This document shows positions 15,109-23,424 of a stretch of 37,756 nucleotides of DNA, piece after piece. Positions within the stretch are counted from its first letter, which is position 1, and each line of letters opens with the position of its first letter. The DNA lies in contig JAFLCE010000035.1 in assembly GCA_017303655.1 (NCBI GenBank), positions 1 through 37,756 of the forward strand, read 5' to 3'. Both the position numbers and the translations under genes were made by a program. A model generated the notes under the pieces. It was not told the origin of the DNA. It was given only the letters and a program-made list of their open reading frames with translations, and did not search any database. Origin of the DNA: Anaerolineae bacterium (GTDB lineage Bacteria > Chloroflexota > Anaerolineae > Anaerolineales > Villigracilaceae).

Positions 15109-15166
15109 AAAGAGGAAAGAAGAAAGAAACAGTCTGCCGCCAGCAATCTTTCCTCTTTCTTCTTTC
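15109..15166 (+). repeat. Purine/pyrimidine hairpin repeat, copy C
   Basis: AAAGAGGAAAGA at 15109-15120 is the exact inverse complement of TCTTTCCTCTTT at 15147-15158, giving a 12-bp stem with a 26-base loop; further purines (AGAAAGAAAC) and pyrimidines (CTTCTTTC) flank it. TCTTTCCTCTTTCTTCTTT here is identical to copy A at 4012-4032, and both are followed by ATCATCA. It fills most of the gap before the aldehyde dehydrogenase. Confidence 0.65.
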
Positions 15167-15203
15167 ATCATCAATTTACCAACCGCCAAAGGAGACCCAA
15201 CCC

Positions 15204-16682
15204 ATGTCCTTCCCAGAAATCAAAATGCCCCCGCTCGACGAAGTCAAAAAACACTTCACCCTCTTCGACTATATTGAAGGCGAACGCATCGCCCCGGCCG
15301 TGGACATGAAAGCCTTTGTCCACAACCCGAATACAGGTGAGAAGATCGCGCCGCAAATGGCGACCAGCCCAGAGAACATCGAACGCGCTTTGCAGGTCGC
15401 ACAACGCTTGCATGAAGCGGGCGAATGGGCAAACACCCCTCCCGAACAACGTGCCGAGATTCTCGATAATGCCGCCAATCACCTAATGGGACTCACGCCC
15501 ATGATCGCCGCGGTTGAATCCTATAACACGGGCATCGTCTTCAGCACCACAAGTTTCGTCAACGCTATCGTCTGGCTTGCCTTCAAAGCCGCCGCGGGTG
15601 TTCTGCGCAGTGGCTACGCCATCAACAAAGTGCCTGGTCCGCATGGCGATGTGGAAGTTCTCCGCAAGCCGCTTGGTGTTGCAGTTGCCATCGTGCCGTG
15701 GAATTCTCCCGCCGCGCTTGCCGCGCACAAAGTTGCCAACGCACTTGCCGCGGGCTGCCCCGTCATTCTCAAGCCCACCGAATGGGCGCCGTATTCCTGT
15801 CTCTTTCTCGTTGATGGGCTCGAAGCCGCGGGTCTGCCCAAAGGTTTGTTCCAGATCGTCAACGGCGGCGGTGATGTTGGTGCAAAACTCGTCGGCGATA
15901 AGCGCATGCGCGCCGTTTCGTTCACGGGCGGTCTCAACGGTGGTCGAGCCGTCGCGGCTGCCTGTGCCGCAGATTTCAAATCGCTGCAACTCGAACTCGG
16001 CGGCAACAACGCCATGGTCGTTCTACCAGACGCCGACATTGATAAGGTCGCCGATGGCATCGTCGCGGGTATGACCACGCTCAACGGTCAGTGGTGCCGC
16101 GCGCTCGGTCGGCTGGTCGTCCATGAATCGATTCAAGATCAGGTCGTCAACGCCGCGATGGAGAAATTCAAATTGCTCAAAGTGGGTGACGCGCTCTCGA
16201 TGGAATCCCAACTCGGACCGCTCGCCAACTCAGCCCATCACGGTCGCATTGTGGATGCAGTCAACGCGCTCAAAGCCAAAGGTGGACAAACGCATCACAC
16301 CGCCCCGACGCCTGATTCGAAAGGCTACTATCTTTCTCCCACGCTGATAACGGGAGTCGCACCCGAAGAGACACTCGAAGAGATCTTCGGACCCGTTGCC
16401 ACCGTCCACACCTTCAAGACTGATGAAGAAGCTGTGAAGCTCGCCAACCAAACTCCATATGGTTTAGGCGGTTATGTCTTCTCAAGAGACGAAGAGCACG
16501 CTCTAAAAGTGGCAAGGCAAATGAACACGGGCGGAGTCAAGGTCAATGGCGTGAGTCTGCTCGAATTAAATGTCGATGCGCCCCGTCCCGCCTGGGGACT
16601 CTCCGGTTTCGGCGAAGAAGGCACGCTCGAAACCTTCGATGTGTTCTGTGGAAAATCGATTGTGGGTGTAGCAGCGAAATAA
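15204..16682 (+). CDS. NAD(P)-dependent aldehyde dehydrogenase
   Basis: This 492-residue protein has the ALDH superfamily landmarks: PWNSPAALAAHKVANALAAG (catalytic-loop Asn), the KPTEW cofactor lysine, the FTGG glycine turn, the general base in LQLELGGNN near residue 264, the catalytic cysteine in NGQWCRA near residue 297, and EEIFGPVATV. It oxidises an aldehyde to an acid with NAD(P). The preceding GGAGA gives a strong ribosome site. It is the last gene of the + strand cluster, followed at once by a strong terminator. It may oxidise an aldehyde released by an upstream oxygenase or lyase, or phytal-type aldehydes; the sequence does not decide the substrate. Confidence 0.88.
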   Translation: MSFPEIKMPPLDEVKKHFTLFDYIEGERIAPAVDMKAFVHNPNTGEKIAPQMATSPENIERALQVAQRLHEAGEWANTPPEQRAEILDNAANHLMGLTPMIAAVESYNTGIVFSTTSFVNAIVWLAFKAAAGVLRSGYAINKVPGPHGDVEVLRKPLGVAVAIVPWNSPAALAAHKVANALAAGCPVILKPTEWAPYSCLFLVDGLEAAGLPKGLFQIVNGGGDVGAKLVGDKRMRAVSFTGGLNGGRAVAAACAADFKSLQLELGGNNAMVVLPDADIDKVADGIVAGMTTLNGQWCRALGRLVVHESIQDQVVNAAMEKFKLLKVGDALSMESQLGPLANSAHHGRIVDAVNALKAKGGQTHHTAPTPDSKGYYLSPTLITGVAPEETLEEIFGPVATVHTFKTDEEAVKLANQTPYGLGGYVFSRDEEHALKVARQMNTGGVKVNGVSLLELNVDAPRPAWGLSGFGEEGTLETFDVFCGKSIVGVAAK

Positions 16683-16722
16683 AATCAAAATCCCCGTTCA
16701 TTTGTGAACGGGGATTTTGATT
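16683..16722 (+). terminator. Strong bidirectional intrinsic terminator
   Basis: An uninterrupted 18-bp stem (16683-16700 with 16705-16722) around the loop TTTG, with a CCCCGTTCA/TGAACGGGG core and A/T-rich outer arms. It starts at the aldehyde dehydrogenase stop and overlaps the stop of the convergent gene at 16721, so it can end both transcripts. Confidence 0.9.
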
Positions 16723-16990
16723 ACTTTGAAAGATGCCCACCAGTTTCGGCTTGATCTAAAACTTCGAGGATAGTGCGGACTAGTTCCCGTGCGGCTTGCT
16801 CACTTAACTCTACAGCGACTCTGGCGCCAACGCCCTGGGCTTCATTTACAAAGTCGATATTAAGCGCATGTTCAAAAGGCGCATCAAATGGATGGTCATA
16901 CGAAACGTTGGCTTGTTCCAGTTTGAACCAGCCGTTCAGTCCTTTTCCACTTCCTTCGATTTTCACTTTTTCAACGATCATTGTGCACAT
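16721..16990 (-). CDS. DUF6295 family protein
   Basis: This 89-residue protein begins MCTMIVEKVKIEGSGKG and contains HALNIDFVNEAQG and a C-terminal helix with ELVRTILEVLDQAE. I recognise the pattern as the small DUF6295 family, whose function is unknown. AGGAG in the - strand leader (about 17000-17005) suits the first ATG; a second ATG three codons on is possible. It lies 12 bases after the dienelactone hydrolase gene on the same strand and is probably co-transcribed with it. No membrane or export signal. Confidence 0.8.
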   Translation of the reverse strand: MCTMIVEKVKIEGSGKGLNGWFKLEQANVSYDHPFDAPFEHALNIDFVNEAQGVGARVAVELSEQAARELVRTILEVLDQAETGGHLSK

Positions 16991-17002
16991 GTTGAGATTC
17001 TC

Positions 17003-17758
17003 CTAGGCAAGATGCTTTTGTAAAAACGCCCAAACTTTTTGCCAGCCATCCATGGCTTGTGCCTGACGGTACATGGCTGTGTGGTAATAAAAGAATCCAT
17101 GACCGGCGCCATCGTAGCGATGGAACTCGTAATTCTTGCCATGCTTCTTGAGCTCAGCTTCATGCTGGTTGACCTGTTCGGGCGTGGGGCTGGAGTCGTC
17201 ATTGCCAAACAAACCCAAAATGGGGCTGGTCAGTTTCGAGGTCATGTCAAGAGGCGAAACAGGCGTTTTGGAATTCAACTGGTCAGGAGCCATCACAACG
17301 CGCCCGCCCCAGCAATCCACGAGCGCATCAAAACCAGGGGTGAGACAAGCCGCAAGATAGGAATGTCTGCCGCCGGAACAGGTTCCAAAAATCCCAACTT
17401 TTCCATTTGAATATGTCTGAGAGCGGACGTAGTGCATCGCTCCCGCCAGGTCGGCAACTGCCTGCTCATCGGAGATGCCACCATCGGCGCGGACTTTTGC
17501 TGCCACATCCTCCGGCGTGCCATGCCCTGTGCGGAAATACAGATTGGGCGAAATAGTGATGTAGCCTTGATGAGCGAATTTCAGCGTCACTTCACGATAC
17601 CACTGATCCCAGCCGGGCATGTGATGTGCCAAAACCATTGCCGGATAGGGACCTGGTCCGAGCGGGCGGGCAAAGTAGGCGTTAATGACATCGCCATTGG
17701 TGCTATTGATCGAGACTGTTTCTGCGAGCAAGCCTTCGTACATGTTAGTTTGATACAT
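17003..17758 (-). CDS. Dienelactone hydrolase family protein
   Basis: This 251-residue alpha/beta hydrolase has the dienelactone-hydrolase type nucleophile, a cysteine in GTCSGG near residue 129, with the acid in FGNDD and the histidine in GAGHGFF. Other features are the substrate-side strand PAMVLAHHMPG and SPNLYFR. Family members cleave enol-lactones from aromatic ring breakdown, but many are general esterases or carboxymethylenebutenolidase-like proteins of unknown role. It is transcribed toward the + strand catabolic cluster together with the DUF6295 gene and shares a divergent upstream region with the iron operon. A possible -10 (TATACT on the - strand, near 17790) is seen without a good -35. 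Confidence 0.85.
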   Translation of the reverse strand: MYQTNMYEGLLAETVSINSTNGDVINAYFARPLGPGPYPAMVLAHHMPGWDQWYREVTLKFAHQGYITISPNLYFRTGHGTPEDVAAKVRADGGISDEQAVADLAGAMHYVRSQTYSNGKVGIFGTCSGGRHSYLAACLTPGFDALVDCWGGRVVMAPDQLNSKTPVSPLDMTSKLTSPILGLFGNDDSSPTPEQVNQHEAELKKHGKNYEFHRYDGAGHGFFYYHTAMYRQAQAMDGWQKVWAFLQKHLA

Positions 17759-17840
17759 GCAACGCTCCTGTTTTTAGGATTTGAAATATGCCCAGTATAG
17801 CATGGTGACATCCTTCCATAGAAAAACGTGACCTCTTTCC

Positions 17841-17884
17841 ATGACGAATTTTATGCCTTTCCTGGATAATAAGGTAAGCCTTAT
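17841..17884 (+). promoter_or_regulatory. feo operon promoter overlapped by DtxR-type operator
   Basis: ATGACG (17841-17846) and GATAAT (17865-17870) are 18 bases apart and read as -35 and -10. The palindrome ATAAGG-TAAG-CCTTAT (17869-17884) overlaps the -10 and the expected start of transcription. It resembles the TTAGGxTAGxCTAA type of DtxR/IdeR box. The first gene downstream encodes a DtxR-family protein, so iron- or manganese-dependent self-repression is the natural reading. Confidence 0.65.
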
Positions 17885-17905
17885 GATTTTTCAAAGGATA
17901 CCCTT

Positions 17906-18559
17906 ATGTCGTTTCGACAAATGAGCGAAAGTACGGAAATGTATTTGAAGGCGATGTCTGAGTTGGGGGATCGCGATGTTGCCATCGGGCGCCTTGCAGA
18001 ACGGCTGGGTGTGACGAACGTCTCTGCGAATGAGATGATGCGACGACTTGGCGAGCAGGGTTTGGTGACGCATACCCCATACAAAGGGGTGACGTTGACA
18101 AAAAAGGGGCGCGAAGTTGCAACCAATGTGATCCGTCGCCAGCGCTTGTGGGAAGTCTTTTTATATGAACACTTGCATCTCGAATGGTCAAAGGTTTATG
18201 AGTTGGCTTGCTCCCTTGAGCATGCAACTGCACCTGAAGTAACAGAAGCTTTGTCAACGTTTTTGAATCATCCATTGGTCTGCCCGCGTGGGAATCCCAT
18301 TCCAGATGAAAAAGGTAATTTTGTACCTTTGAATGGCATGACGTTGAGTGACGTCGAAGTTGGCAAATCAGTGACTGTGTTGGCTGTTGATGCAACTGCA
18401 ACTGATGTGCTGAAATATCTATATGATCGGAATATCCTGCCTGGGCAGAAAATTAAAGTTATAGAAGTTGCGCCTATGGAAGGTCCGCTTACGCTTTTGG
18501 TTGGCGGCAAGGAAGTTGCGCTTGGACTCTCGCTGGCGGAGTTTGTGATCGTAAAATAA
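17906..18559 (+). CDS. DtxR-family metal-dependent repressor with FeoA-like tail
   Basis: This 217-residue regulator has an N-terminal winged helix (residues 1-70), a dimerisation domain (72-140) and a C-terminal FeoA/SH3-like domain (about 145-217). Aligned to DtxR numbering, the primary metal site looks kept (Met12, Cys102, Glu105, His106 in YELACSLEH). In the ancillary site Glu83 is kept, but the usual His79 is Gln (RRQRLWE) and His98 is Tyr (KVYEL). AAAGGA at 17893-17898 sets the start. It heads the feoA-feoB-feoC-like operon and has a palindromic box at its promoter, so it probably represses ferrous iron uptake when metal is plentiful. Confidence 0.88.
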   Translation: MSFRQMSESTEMYLKAMSELGDRDVAIGRLAERLGVTNVSANEMMRRLGEQGLVTHTPYKGVTLTKKGREVATNVIRRQRLWEVFLYEHLHLEWSKVYELACSLEHATAPEVTEALSTFLNHPLVCPRGNPIPDEKGNFVPLNGMTLSDVEVGKSVTVLAVDATATDVLKYLYDRNILPGQKIKVIEVAPMEGPLTLLVGGKEVALGLSLAEFVIVK

Positions 18560-18586
18560 AATCTCGATTTTTCTTGAAAGGCATCC

Positions 18587-18838
18587 ATGTCTGAATCAAT
18601 TCAATTACATCTGCTTCAACCAGGTCAAAAGGCTACCATCACCAAAATAAATGGGAACGGTGCTTTGCGTAGGCGTTTTGTAGAAATGGGCGTTGTCAAA
18701 GGTGAAACGATCCTGATTGAACGCAATGCACCACTCGGTGACCCGGTCGAATATTTTATTAAGGGATATCACTTGGCGTTGAGAAAAGAAGAAGCGGCGC
18801 TGATCGAAGTCATGCTGCTGGGAGGCGCAAATGGCTGA
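18587..18838 (+). CDS. feoA: FeoA ferrous iron transport accessory protein
   Basis: This 83-residue SH3-like protein has the FeoA pattern: [13 protein letters not shown] at the start, [15 protein letters not shown] in the middle and [19 protein letters not shown] near the end. FeoA binds FeoB on the cytoplasmic side and helps ferrous iron uptake. AAAGG upstream gives the ribosome site. It overlaps the FeoB GTPase gene by 8 bases, so translation is likely coupled. Confidence 0.92.
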   Translation: MSESIQLHLLQPGQKATITKINGNGALRRRFVEMGVVKGETILIERNAPLGDPVEYFIKGYHLALRKEEAALIEVMLLGGANG

Positions 18839-19334
18839 GATCACTATTGCACTTGCTGGGAACCCAAACGCAGGCAAGACTACTATCTTTAATGCATTGA
18901 CTGGGCTGCATCAACACACAGGTAATTGGCCCGGCAAAACTGTCGAAAAGAAGGAGGGCGAGATCGAATACGAAGGCGTCAAGATCAACATTGTGGATTT
19001 GCCCGGCACATATAGCCTTACGGCATATTCTCCCGAAGAGATCATTGCACGCGATTTCATCATCGATGGGCGACCCGATGTGGTCATTAACGTCATTGAT
19101 GCAACCAACCTGGAACGTAATCTGTATCTCACGGTTCAGATCCTTGAGTTGAATGTACCTGTTGTCCTTGCCCTCAATATGGCAGACGACCTGAAAAAGG
19201 GCGGGGCACGCATCAACATGGATCAACTTTCTCAACTGCTTGGGAACATCCCCGTCGTACAGACCACGGCAAACAAAGATAAGGGGATTTCAGAGCTTAT
19301 TCAAAAAGCCGTGCACATTGCACATGAAAATTAA
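18831..19334 (+). CDS. feoB: FeoB GTPase domain, as a separate protein
   Basis: This 167-residue protein is the N-terminal G domain of FeoB on its own. GTPase motifs are GNPNAGKTT (G1), the switch region [15 protein letters not shown] (G2), DLPGTYSL (G3) and NMADD (G4). It stops at 19334, just where the domain normally continues into the helical GDI region. The transport part follows in a separate frame at 19343. GGGAGG upstream gives a good start. The clean cut at a domain border suggests a natural split rather than a sequencing slip, although the two halves are in different frames 8 bases apart. Confidence 0.88.
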   Translation: MAEITIALAGNPNAGKTTIFNALTGLHQHTGNWPGKTVEKKEGEIEYEGVKINIVDLPGTYSLTAYSPEEIIARDFIIDGRPDVVINVIDATNLERNLYLTVQILELNVPVVLALNMADDLKKGGARINMDQLSQLLGNIPVVQTTANKDKGISELIQKAVHIAHEN

Positions 19335-19342
19335 ACTTTGAT

Positions 19343-21028
19343 ATGAACACAAACATTCACTCACTTTTCAAACTTGACTATGGCGGAAAAATTGAGCGCG
19401 AGATCGAGAAGCTCATGGCGGCTTTTGACGGAATGAATTTCGATACCGGGCGTTATCCCAAACGCTGGTTGGCTCTCAAATTACTTGAAGCTGATGCTGA
19501 TATTCTTGAGCGCATGCAAACCGTACCGGATGGCGAGAAGATCATTGCGCTTGCTAAACAAGGTTCAGATCACGTCCAGTCTATGCTGGGAGATGAATTT
19601 GACCTGCTGACTGCCGACCGTCGTTATGGTTTTATCAATGGTATTGTGCGTCAGTCGCTTCACCGCCCCAGCATGGACCGTATCACCCTCACTGATCGCA
19701 TCGACGATGTTGTTACACATAAGTGGTTTGGCTTGCCGGTTTTCTTTGCGGTCATGTATGTCGTCTTTCGCCTTGTGATCGATGTATCCTCGCCTTTTCT
19801 GGATTGGACGGATTCCGTCATCAACGGTCCGATCGCCAACTTGTTTCGCTTCCTGCTGGACCTCGCGCCTGCTCCAGCGTGGATACATTCTCTCGTCATT
19901 GACGGAATCGTCGCCGGAGTCGGAGGCGTGCTGGTCTTTGTCCCCGGGTTATTGATCCTCTACTTTTTCCTTGCCTTGCTGGAAGACTCGGGCTATATGT
20001 CCCGCGCCGCTTTTGTGATGGATCGTTTTATGCGGGTTGTCGGGTTGCATGGGAAATCGTTCATTCCAATGATATTAGGTTTTGGTTGTGCTGTCCCTGC
20101 TATTTATGCCACGCGTACCATCGCCAGCCGCCGGGATAGAATCCTAACTGCTTTGCTTGTTCCCCTGATGTCTTGTTCTGCACGGTTACCCGTATATGTG
20201 GTCTTTGGGCTGGCGTTCTTTGGTGCGCGTGCCGGGACGGTGATCTGGGCGATGTATGCATTGGGTATTCTTGTTGCCATGCTGGCAGGTATGGTCTTCA
20301 CACGGACAATTCTCAAGCCAGACGCTTCCTCTGCATTTGTTTTGGAATTGCCACCATATCGTCAGCCTGCTTTGAAAAGTATTCTTATTCATATGTGGGA
20401 GAACACCAGTGAATTCATCCGCAAGGCTGGCACGATGATCTTTGTTACTTCGGTGGTCATGTGGTTTCTGTTGAACCTTCCCTGGGGAGTTGAAAACCAG
20501 CGTGATTCGTATTTTGGTACGGTCAGTGGCGCGATCTCACCGGTCTTTGCCCCACTTGGATTTGGCAATTGGGAGACGGGTGGCGCACTTGTGACAGGCT
20601 TTGTGGCGAAAGAGATTGTTGTCAGCACGATGAGTCAGATATACCTTGGCGGCGAAGAAGTGCTGGAAGCTGAGCCAAAAACTTTTAGCGAAGACTTGAT
20701 CGGTATTGGGCGGGGTTTCTTGGATGCCACCATCAGCTCTGGAAAAATTCTCATTAGTATCATCCCCGGCGTGAATTTGGTGGATGAAGAAACCGAAAGT
20801 GAAGATACGGCTTTGAGTCTTGCCTTACGTGAAAGTTTCACGCCATTGAGTGCGCTTGCCTTGCTGATTTTTGTGTTGCTGTACGTTCCCTGTGTGGCGA
20901 CCTTGGGTGCCATCAAGCATGAGTTTGGAACTTCCTGGGCTGTGGTCTCGGCTGTTTATCAAACTGCTGTTGCCTGGGTGGCGGCATTTATTGTTTATCA
21001 AGGCGGGCTTTTGCTGGGGTTGGGATAA
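19343..21028 (+). CDS. feoB: FeoB GDI and membrane transport domain
   Basis: This 561-residue protein begins with the region equivalent to the FeoB GDI-like spacer (YGGKIEREIEKL, YPKRWLALKLLE, about residues 1-105) and continues with the Gate-domain membrane core. Typical landmarks are the KSFIPMILGFGCAVPAI segment, the TRTIASRRDRILTALL helix, LMSCSARLPVY, and the second Gate copy with ALVTGFVAKEIVVSTM. It moves Fe2+ across the inner membrane with the GTPase protein at 18831. Start at ATG 19343, but no strong ribosome site is visible, so coupling to the upstream stop is likely. Full length for the C-terminal part of the family. Confidence 0.9.
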   Translation: MNTNIHSLFKLDYGGKIEREIEKLMAAFDGMNFDTGRYPKRWLALKLLEADADILERMQTVPDGEKIIALAKQGSDHVQSMLGDEFDLLTADRRYGFINGIVRQSLHRPSMDRITLTDRIDDVVTHKWFGLPVFFAVMYVVFRLVIDVSSPFLDWTDSVINGPIANLFRFLLDLAPAPAWIHSLVIDGIVAGVGGVLVFVPGLLILYFFLALLEDSGYMSRAAFVMDRFMRVVGLHGKSFIPMILGFGCAVPAIYATRTIASRRDRILTALLVPLMSCSARLPVYVVFGLAFFGARAGTVIWAMYALGILVAMLAGMVFTRTILKPDASSAFVLELPPYRQPALKSILIHMWENTSEFIRKAGTMIFVTSVVMWFLLNLPWGVENQRDSYFGTVSGAISPVFAPLGFGNWETGGALVTGFVAKEIVVSTMSQIYLGGEEVLEAEPKTFSEDLIGIGRGFLDATISSGKILISIIPGVNLVDEETESEDTALSLALRESFTPLSALALLIFVLLYVPCVATLGAIKHEFGTSWAVVSAVYQTAVAWVAAFIVYQGGLLLGLG

Positions 21029-21032
21029 TTCT

Positions 21033-21284
21033 ATGTTGACAATGTTGGTCGACCTGTTGGAAAAAAACGAGAACGGGCTAAGCCTTTCTGAGATCAGCCG
21101 CGCCATGAATGCGCAACCTTCTGCAGTATTATCGATGATCGAACTACTTGTGAAAAGGGGGAAATTACTGGAGATCGGTCCTGATGGTCAATGTTGTACG
21201 GTTTGCGACCTTCAGTCAGATTGCAACTTACTCGTTGCACGTGGAAAAAGATATGTTTCCGTTAAATCCCTGTTTGGGGAATGA
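21033..21284 (+). CDS. FeoC-like winged-helix protein with cysteine cluster
   Basis: This 83-residue protein has an N-terminal winged helix (LSLSEISRAMNAQPSAVLSMIELLVKRGKL) and a cysteine group CCTVCDLQSDC followed by a short beta tail. That layout matches FeoC-like proteins, in which the cysteines may bind an Fe-S cluster and which modulate FeoB. ATG 21033 is five bases after the FeoB stop. It completes a regulator-feoA-feoB-feoC order. Sequence conservation in FeoC is low, so the name rests on fold plus position. Confidence 0.75.
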   Translation: MLTMLVDLLEKNENGLSLSEISRAMNAQPSAVLSMIELLVKRGKLLEIGPDGQCCTVCDLQSDCNLLVARGKRYVSVKSLFGE

Positions 21285-21302
21285 AAGAATTCTCTTTGCT
21301 CC

Positions 21303-21330
21303 GCGAAATAATTTTCGCAAAAGGTATAAT
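21303..21330 (+). promoter_or_regulatory. Small palindrome and -10-like box before the diguanylate cyclase gene
   Basis: GCGAAA (21303-21308) and TTTCGC (21313-21318) form a perfect 6-bp inverted repeat around TAAT. TATAAT follows at 21325-21330. No good -35 at proper distance is seen. It may be a promoter with an upstream operator. Confidence 0.35.
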
Positions 21331-21367
21331 TGGTATTTAAAGAAACCGAAGATCATGAGGAATGATT

Positions 21368-22804
21368 ATGCCCGATTCGGATGACAAGGAGTATTTGGTG
21401 ACTTTGTTTGAGTATGCGCCGGTTTCACTTTGGGAGCAGGATTTTAGCGCGATCAAACGGCTTTTTGATGACTTGCGCTCGCAGGGTGTCAAGTCGCTGG
21501 ATGCGCATCTGCTCTTGCACCCCGAATTCATCGACTTATGCATGTCGCAGATTCGGGTGTTGGATGTAAACCTACAAACCGTTGCCATGCTCAAGGCGGA
21601 TTCCAAGGAGCATTTGATTGCCAATCTTGAGCAGGTCTTTCGGGACGGGATGCGCCGTCACATGCGAGATGAGTTGCGGGCATTATGGAACGGCGATGTG
21701 AAATGGTCGGGGGAGGGTGTCAACTATACGTTAAGCGGGGAGCCGGTGGATATCATCCTGCATTGGCGGATTCTTCCAGAATATGAAGAGAATTGGGAAC
21801 GGGTGCTGGTCACCATAGAAGATATTACCGCGCGCAGGCGGGCAGAGCGGCGGCTCGTGAGTCTGTTCGAAGCTTCGCCAATTTCCCTTTGGGAAGAAGA
21901 CTACAGTGCCATAAAAAATTATTTTGATGAACTCCGAGCTCAAGGTGTGACGGATCTGCGGGATTATTTGACTCAGCATCCAGAAGCGGTGTTACATTGT
22001 GCAGGAATTATTAAAGTTATAAATGTGAATCAACGCACGCTTGAGTTATTTGGGGCGGCTTCGAAAGAACATTTACTTACAAATTTGAACCGAGTCTTTC
22101 GAGATGAAATGGGTTCGCATTTTGCGAACGAATTGATCGACTTGTGGAACGACACTCTGGTCTATGAACGAGAAGGCATTAACTACTCGTTGAGCGGCGA
22201 GCCGATTAATATCCTTTTGAATTTCAGGATCATGCCCGGTCACGAACAGACGTTTGATTGGGCACTGGTGTCTATTCAGGATATTACTGCACGCAAGAAG
22301 GCAGAAGATTATCTGCAATATCTTGGCACTCATGATGTAATGACCGGTTTGTATAATCGCGCTTATTTTGAAGAAACCATTCAGAAGCTGACTATTGCAC
22401 AAACTTCAAAGGTCAGTATCGTTGTTCTCGATCTAAATTATCTCAAACGGACAAATGATTCGCTGGGGCATCAGGCTGGTGATAAATTGATCCGCCGGGC
22501 TGCCGAAGTGTTGAATGCGACATTCACTACTATAAATTCAAATTATGTAGCTGCAAGAATTGGGGGAGACGAGTTTGCTGTCATTCTGCCAGATAAGGAT
22601 GAAACCGAAACAGCTGAACTTTTGAAACAAATTCAATTATTGATCGAGATAAACAATCGCTATTATCGTGAACCTGCGTTGAGTATTTCCTATGGTGCTG
22701 CAACCAGCCAGCCAGGTATGAGCATTGAAAAGGTCATCCAGATGGCGGATGATGCAATGTATGCTAATAAGGCAGAGAATCATCGTCGGCGTAAGGATGA
22801 TTGA
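21368..22804 (+). CDS. Diguanylate cyclase with duplicated PAS-like sensor module
   Basis: This is a 478-residue protein. I prefer ATG 21368 over 21362 because GAGG at 21357-21360 spaces correctly only to the later codon. Residues about 5-150 and 155-300 are a tandem copy of the same module (APVSLWEQDFSAIKRLFDDL and SPISLWEEDYSAIKNYFDEL, both ending xDITARRxAE), a PAS-like sensor type. A GGDEF domain follows (HDVMTGLYNR, ARIGGDEFAVILPD, VIQMADDAMYANK), with an intact GGDEF active-site loop. The RxxD inhibitory site expected just before it is absent (NSNYVAAR). There are no membrane helices, so it is cytoplasmic. It makes cyclic di-GMP in response to an unknown signal. Confidence 0.88.
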   Translation: MPDSDDKEYLVTLFEYAPVSLWEQDFSAIKRLFDDLRSQGVKSLDAHLLLHPEFIDLCMSQIRVLDVNLQTVAMLKADSKEHLIANLEQVFRDGMRRHMRDELRALWNGDVKWSGEGVNYTLSGEPVDIILHWRILPEYEENWERVLVTIEDITARRRAERRLVSLFEASPISLWEEDYSAIKNYFDELRAQGVTDLRDYLTQHPEAVLHCAGIIKVINVNQRTLELFGAASKEHLLTNLNRVFRDEMGSHFANELIDLWNDTLVYEREGINYSLSGEPINILLNFRIMPGHEQTFDWALVSIQDITARKKAEDYLQYLGTHDVMTGLYNRAYFEETIQKLTIAQTSKVSIVVLDLNYLKRTNDSLGHQAGDKLIRRAAEVLNATFTTINSNYVAARIGGDEFAVILPDKDETETAELLKQIQLLIEINNRYYREPALSISYGAATSQPGMSIEKVIQMADDAMYANKAENHRRRKDD

Positions 22805-22808
22805 TTAA

Positions 22809-23414
22809 CTAATTCAGAAGTGCAAATAATCCAAACACAATGATAATTGCCCCTGAAACTCGGTTGATCCATGTCATGTGAGTCTGAGTTAAACGTTCTC
22901 GCAAGATTCCTACCCCAAAACTAAGCCCCAACCACCACACAGCCGAGCCAGTAAAGACTCCCGCAACCATCACGAGCGGGCTTCCCGTAGCTTGCCCCAG
23001 CATAGTCCCTGCAAAGATGGCGGCAAACGAGATGATCGTCATTGGATTTGTGATCGTCAGAAAGAAGGTGGAGGTATACATGCTTAGTAGATTGCCTTGC
23101 ACTGCCTGTGCCGCTTTGTCTGATGGCTTTTCAAGAAATGTCTTAATGCCCAGATAAAGCAGAAATATCCCGCCGATAATACGCAGCCAGATGGCATTTT
23201 CGACTAGTAGATTCGTAATGGCAGATAACCCGAAGGCGGCAATCGCACCATAGACCATGTCTGCACTGGCGGCACCCAAGCCAGAGACGAAGCCTGCAGC
23301 TTTGCCGTTCGCCAGCGTGCGGCGGATGCAAAGAACGCCGATCGGTCCGACCGGGGCAGCGATGGAGATACCGATGATAAAAGCGCGCAGGAAAAGGGAA
23401 AGCTGATCAGTCAT
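22809..23414 (-). CDS. LysE/RhtB-type amino acid exporter
   Basis: This 201-residue inner-membrane protein has six hydrophobic segments. The conserved LysE/RhtB opening is visible as IGISIAAPVGPIGVLCIRRTL, with GAASADMVYG in the second helix and NPMTIISFAAIFAG in the fourth. The family exports amino acids and related compounds. It lies downstream of secF on the same strand, but a terminator (23425-23454) separates them, so it is probably expressed from its own promoter or by read-through. It converges with the diguanylate cyclase gene, four bases away. Confidence 0.87.
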   Translation of the reverse strand: MTDQLSLFLRAFIIGISIAAPVGPIGVLCIRRTLANGKAAGFVSGLGAASADMVYGAIAAFGLSAITNLLVENAIWLRIIGGIFLLYLGIKTFLEKPSDKAAQAVQGNLLSMYTSTFFLTITNPMTIISFAAIFAGTMLGQATGSPLVMVAGVFTGSAVWWLGLSFGVGILRERLTQTHMTWINRVSGAIIIVFGLFALLN

Positions 23415-23424
23415 GTTCTATAAA

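Noticed and set aside
4012-15166. CRISPR array
   Set aside because: The purine/pyrimidine repeats are kilobases apart, without regular spacers or cas genes.
18831-21028. FeoB as a simple frameshifted pseudogene
   Set aside because: Both halves are intact, the break is at a domain border and the downstream half has a plausible start; a natural split is more likely, though not proven.
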